64,000 nucleotides of DNA, taken from Primula veris (taxonomy: Eukaryota > Streptophyta > Magnoliopsida > Ericales > Primulaceae). This document shows positions 60,601 to 64,000 of this stretch, one piece after another. Position 1 is the first letter of the stretch. Each line of letters starts with the position of its first letter. Made by a program: the position numbers and the translations under genes. The stretch lies in contig OY821748.1 of assembly GCA_963682055.1 (NCBI GenBank), positions 5,366,343-5,430,342 on the forward strand, written 5' to 3'. The notes under the pieces were generated by a model, which saw only the letters and a program-made list of their open reading frames with translations, was not told the DNA's origin and searched no databases.

Positions 60601-63600
60601 TCTACCAAATAGGCACCAATTGTGATAATTGTGTGATTTTGAGATAGGTAGGTTTCTGTTAGGGACTGATAATACCAGAATTTTTGGGGGTAAATATTGC
60701 TTCAAAAGTAAATCCAAAAAAGCAGATAGTATAATCTTATAAAATGCAATGCGTTTGGGTGACCTGCTTTGGAATGTTTAAGAAGTTTTAAACTGAATGG
60801 ACCCAACTTTTTCTCATTCTTGATATAAAACTAAACAAATCGATGAGTAATTGATGAGAGGAAAAATCTGAAAATTGTGTAAGTAGTGTAATTTCAGATA
60901 GATATGCTTCTGTTAGGAATTGATGGTACCAGCTTTTTCTGTGGAAAAAATGGTTAAAGAATGCAAAGGTTGATATTGCTTATAAGGTGTAACGCATTCT
61001 GATGACCTGCTTTGGGATGTTGGAAGTTGTAGGCTGAATGGACCCAACTCTTTCTCAATCTGCAGTAAGCGGATCTTTTGCTAAAAACTAAGCAAAGCAA
61101 GTCAACGAATGATTGATATGAAGATGAAAGAAGCATAAAGTTATGGTTTAGACATGCATTTGAATTTGATATTTTAATAAGAGTAGTTTCCTTCATTTTT
61201 TTTGTAAACTGCTAGTATACATGGTAGCATTTTGCATTTAAAACAATTTTACAAAAAGGAAATTCAACCACTTTTTTAGCTGTACCAGCCGTGTACTTTG
61301 ATTTTGGATATGATCTAGTTAAGTGTTTTTTCATGGCTGGACTTTGAATTTTAACATATGACTTGGCTAGTAATTTTGCAGATAGGTTAATATTGTATCA
61401 AATTTCAAGCATTCCTAGTGGCTCTAATTCTGACACGAGTTTCATTAGTCTGTACATCAGTACATCTATTTCTAAATGATTCTATGCTCCATTGCAATGC
61501 AATTGATATTGAATGCATGTTCCTTCGAGTGGGATAAGCAATGTTGATCAGGGCATATAGAATGGAAAAGCTAATCCCAGTCAATTTAAATTCAGCTAGT
61601 GTTCAAAATTCTACGAAAACCCCTCTAATAAGATAATAATTCTTTTCATGAACAACTCAGTGCAATGGTAAAATGGATCATAAGTTTTTTTCTTATTAAT
61701 GCCAGTGGGCTCTTAGAAGTAGATAATAAATCAGACCTTCATGTTGTATTGCTAATATGGGGATAAGGTGTGTCCTTTCTCTTTAATTACACCCTTCAAA
61801 AATGCCGATCACCTATATATTAGATCTGATTAACTACAAAGTTGTACATAGTGAGTTAGAACCTCATGTGACTTTCTTCAAACAGCTTTCCATATGATGA
61901 AATTATTACTTTTGTTTAATAGCACTTCCTAAGTGGCTTATCTTAATAAGAATGTTATCTTGCAGGCTTGAAGATGTTGGAAAGCCAAAGGCTGAGGTAG
62001 CAGCAAAACGTGTTATGGATAGGGTTGCTGGCGTGGTTATTGAATCACATTTTTGCCGCATTGAAGACAAAGAAATTGACTTCTACAATGATTTCAACAT
62101 CATTGTTCTTGGTTTAGATTCCATTGAGGCTCGGAGCTATATTAATTCCGTGGCTTGTAGTTTCTTAGGTATATTTCTAATCTTAAATTTTCTAACTAGG
62201 CAGTCATAGTTTTACGCAACTGAACATTATTCAAATCTTCCAAATTTAGAAGGCAGGCTTCCTTTTACATCTCTTACTTCTTTCAATATTTCTTTCATTT
62301 TTCTGAGTTTTTAAGTTTTTCTTGTATATAAATTTCCGGTTCTCTTGTTCTAAACTGTAATGGAAGATATATCGTTGATCATCTTAAGGAACTATTTTCT
62401 TGTTTTCATTTACATTCCCTCAAATTTTGTTTTTTCTAGGTGTTGGTTTGCCCTTCCTATCTTCTTTTTGGTGTCAATATGTTATGTTTTCCAAATTGTT
62501 ACACTTTTCCTGTTCCATATTTGGTGTAACGTTTCCCTTTTTGTGCCATTTGTTAAACCTAGAGTACGATTCTGATGACAATCCACTAGATGAAACAGTA
62601 AAGCCTATGGTGGATGGCGGAACTGAAGGCTTTAAGGGCCATGCTAGGGTTATTATTCCTGGTTCAACCCCATGCTTTGAATGTACCATATGGCTTTTTC
62701 CACCTCAAGTCAAATTCCCTTTGTGCACTCTTGCGGAGACTCCAAGAAATGCTGCTCATTGTATAGAATATGCGCATTTAATCAAGTGGGATGAGGTACA
62801 TAGTCATTTTTTTACTTCACTTTTGACTTCTGGGATAGTTATTGTTAATTATTTTTTTCAAGGAGGATTTTGTATTGGTTTTTGGTTGCAGGTTCATAGT
62901 GGAAAAGGTTTTGATCCTGATGACCCTGAACATATGCAATGGGTTTACTCCGTGGTATAAATTTACACAGCCCACATTATTGTTTTTAAATTTGTTTTCA
63001 ATTCTTCTATTTTATAATCTTTCTTTTACTTACCGCGTGTGGTCTTATCAGGCTGTTAAGAGAGCTGAGCTTTTCGGCATCCCAGGAGTAACTTATTCCT
63101 TAACTCAGGTGGGTACATTATGCTAAATTTTGCGCTGTGCTAATGTAAACCTACACTTTTTTATTCAAAAAGGAATAATAAATTATTTGTGTGATTTCCC
63201 GTACAAAATTTTAGAATATTATCATAGAAACACCCTATTTTCGACACCTTGCCAAAAAAAACGCTGGTTCTCGTGTTGGATGAAATGTGAATTGATGTAT
63301 TTTGAAAAATAAGGAATTAACACAAGTGACTGTTTTGAGTCCTAAGATGTGTAGAAATGAACATTTGAATAATAGAATCAACCTTGGCTTCATCTTCACC
63401 ATTTCTTTTAGAGACGTGCTTAAGCGCTCATCTCCGATTTGTACTTTTGCTTAAGTTGATAATTAATGAAATAATTTGTTCTCGACTTATTTGTTTGAGT
63501 CAGCTCAACTAATTTAGAGAGGAGGTCCAAATGAACTGCCTTAATTTCACCATGATGGTTCAACCCAAATTTTCGTTCGCTTCCATATTTTTCAGTGCTA

Positions 63601-64000
63601 TTGGTTTTTGTCCATTGTTTCTGTAACCATTTCTGAAAAGTATGCCTTTTTTAAGGGTTGCAAACCTGGACACACACTATCTAATTGGTTCCAGTAGATG
63701 TTTGAGAGATGCTAATATCTGATAATGTTTATTTCCAGGGTGTTGTGAAGAACATCATACCGGCTATAGCTTCAACTAATGCAATCATATCAGCTGCTTG
63801 CTCTTTGGAAACCTTGAAGCTCGTCTCCGGATGCAGCAAAACATTGTCAAATTATTTATCGTACGTATCAAACTCTAATGCTATAAAGTATAAACACACT
63901 TCTATGTCCTAAATGTTAAAAGATATAACATGATCAGGTGGTCTGGCTAATACTTCATAGTTTTAATATTATGCAACTTTGACTTTTTTCTTTCTTCTCT
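57667..64000 (+). CDS. ECR1: ECR1/UBA3, catalytic subunit of the NEDD8 (RUB)-activating enzyme E1 (5' part)
   Basis: Seven exons in the window join in frame to 323 residues: 57667-57789, 60259-60422, 61966-62168, 62563-62795, 62892-62954, 63052-63108 and 63739-63864, all GT-AG; the gene runs off the right edge. With AXR1 the protein forms the heterodimeric E1 that adenylates RUB/NEDD8 and passes it to RCE1, so that cullins in SCF-type ligases are modified and auxin and other signalling works. The ATP-binding GAGGLG is at residues 56-61, with [19 protein letters not shown] after it. Cys201 and Cys204 are the first zinc ligands (PCFECT). Cys218 in [12 protein letters not shown] is the thioester-forming catalytic cysteine. 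The N-terminus (about 20 residues, Ser/Asn-rich) is longer than in Arabidopsis before the conserved [12 protein letters not shown]. Intron 1 (2.47 kb) is built from degenerate repeats. About 130 C-terminal residues, including the rest of the zinc site and the ubiquitin-fold domain, lie outside. Confidence 0.93.
57836..57980. mobile_element. Stowaway-like MITE in ECR1 intron 1
   Basis: Starts TTCCCTCCGTTTCCATTTAA and contains AACTACGTGCAATTT; the right arm reads AAATTGCACTTAGTTTGTAATGG...TTAAATAG, an inverted match to the left. It is the most compact copy of the family in the window (others near 4803, 23381 and 37049). A second CTCCCTCC at 57890 suggests a nested or rearranged end. Confidence 0.7.
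58798..59240. mobile_element. 443-bp Mutator-like MITE in ECR1 intron 1
   Basis: Flanked by a perfect 9-bp repeat, CTGTCAGAC (58789-58797 and 59241-59249). The ends carry inverted blocks GGTCACCTTTCAATAAGATTTTT and AAAAATCTTATAAAAGGTGAC. Inside are repeated AAGCTTAAAA(A/C) and TTTTAAG units. The caveat is that CTGTCAGAC is itself part of the host intron module, so the flanking repeat could predate insertion. Confidence 0.6.
59480..59697. mobile_element. Small hAT-like MITE in ECR1 intron 1
   Basis: Left end GGGTCCATTTGATAATAGATT and right end AATCTGTTTCCAAACATTACCG are imperfect inverted repeats, with ATTTTTGGATTTTTT-type inner hairpins. It interrupts one of the intron modules after ATCTGATTTA. 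Related to 7213-7380. Confidence 0.55.
60630..61110. repeat. Degenerate ~240-bp tandem duplication in ECR1 intron 2
   Basis: Two copies share, in order, TTCTGTTAGG(G/A)A(C/T)TGAT, then GGGTGACCTGCTTTGG / GATGACCTGCTTTGG, CTGAATGGACCCAACT and TTTCTCA. They start near 60650 and 60908. Divergence is high, so the duplication is old. Confidence 0.75.

Noticed and set aside
61952..62575. Independent small proteins in the ECR1 region
   Set aside because: 62360-62575 is intron 3 read-through before exon 4 at 62563; 61952-62209 is exon 3 with intron on both sides. All real coding parts join into ECR1.

Overview
This window is nuclear DNA from a flowering plant, most likely a eudicot. It is AT-rich, has multi-exon genes with GT-AG introns, and carries plant-only gene families, a Ty3/gypsy element and many small MITEs. 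I cannot name the species. All four gene loci are on the + strand: a TSJT1-type (aluminium-induced, YGL/LRDR) gene at 5186-9245, a trichome-birefringence-like (TBL10/11-type) O-acetyltransferase gene at 17191-22111, two tandem glutamate-receptor-like genes (GLR-A 25851-33479, GLR-B 40364-54869), and the 5' part of ECR1/UBA3, the catalytic subunit of the NEDD8-activating enzyme, from 57667 to beyond the window edge.

The main structural event is a tandem segmental duplication. Unit 1 (about 21542-35515) starts in the last bases of TBL exon 3, spans TBL exon 4 and the whole GLR gene, and ends inside a MITE. Unit 2 (about 35558-56875) repeats the same order. It therefore begins with an orphan TBL exon 4 (35754-36123) and carries the second GLR. 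Coding differences between units are about 2% by hand count. A stretch running from GLR intron 1 into exon 2 (27217-30357 against 49544-51747) shows no substitutions, which suggests gene conversion. GLR-A reads as an intact 976-residue channel. GLR-B has lost one T in a T-run inside the first membrane segment, so its frame closes before the pore; it is probably a pseudogene.

Unit 2 also collected insertions absent from unit 1: an 888-bp fold-back element (37380-38267), a 192-bp CACTA MITE (42016-42207) and a 7262-bp Ty3/gypsy element (42273-49534, target duplication AAGAT). The gypsy element lies in GLR-B intron 1, lacks protease, reverse transcriptase and RNase H, keeps integrase, and carries an antisense multi-exon gene with its own TATA box. 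A solo LTR of the same family sits at 212-903 (target duplication ATTAA). Unit 1 has a private MITE (22805-23154) and a 937-bp tandem duplication in GLR-A intron 1 that copies part of exon 2.

The rest is AT-rich intergenic and intron sequence with MITE families, a 14-copy minisatellite (11592-11935), and an ECR1 intron 1 built from about ten degenerate copies of a module resembling the end of that intron. I see no rRNA, tRNA, CRISPR or operon-like structure, and no clear new molecular system. The most unusual material is the duplication, conversion and transposon history of the GLR pair and the modular ECR1 intron.
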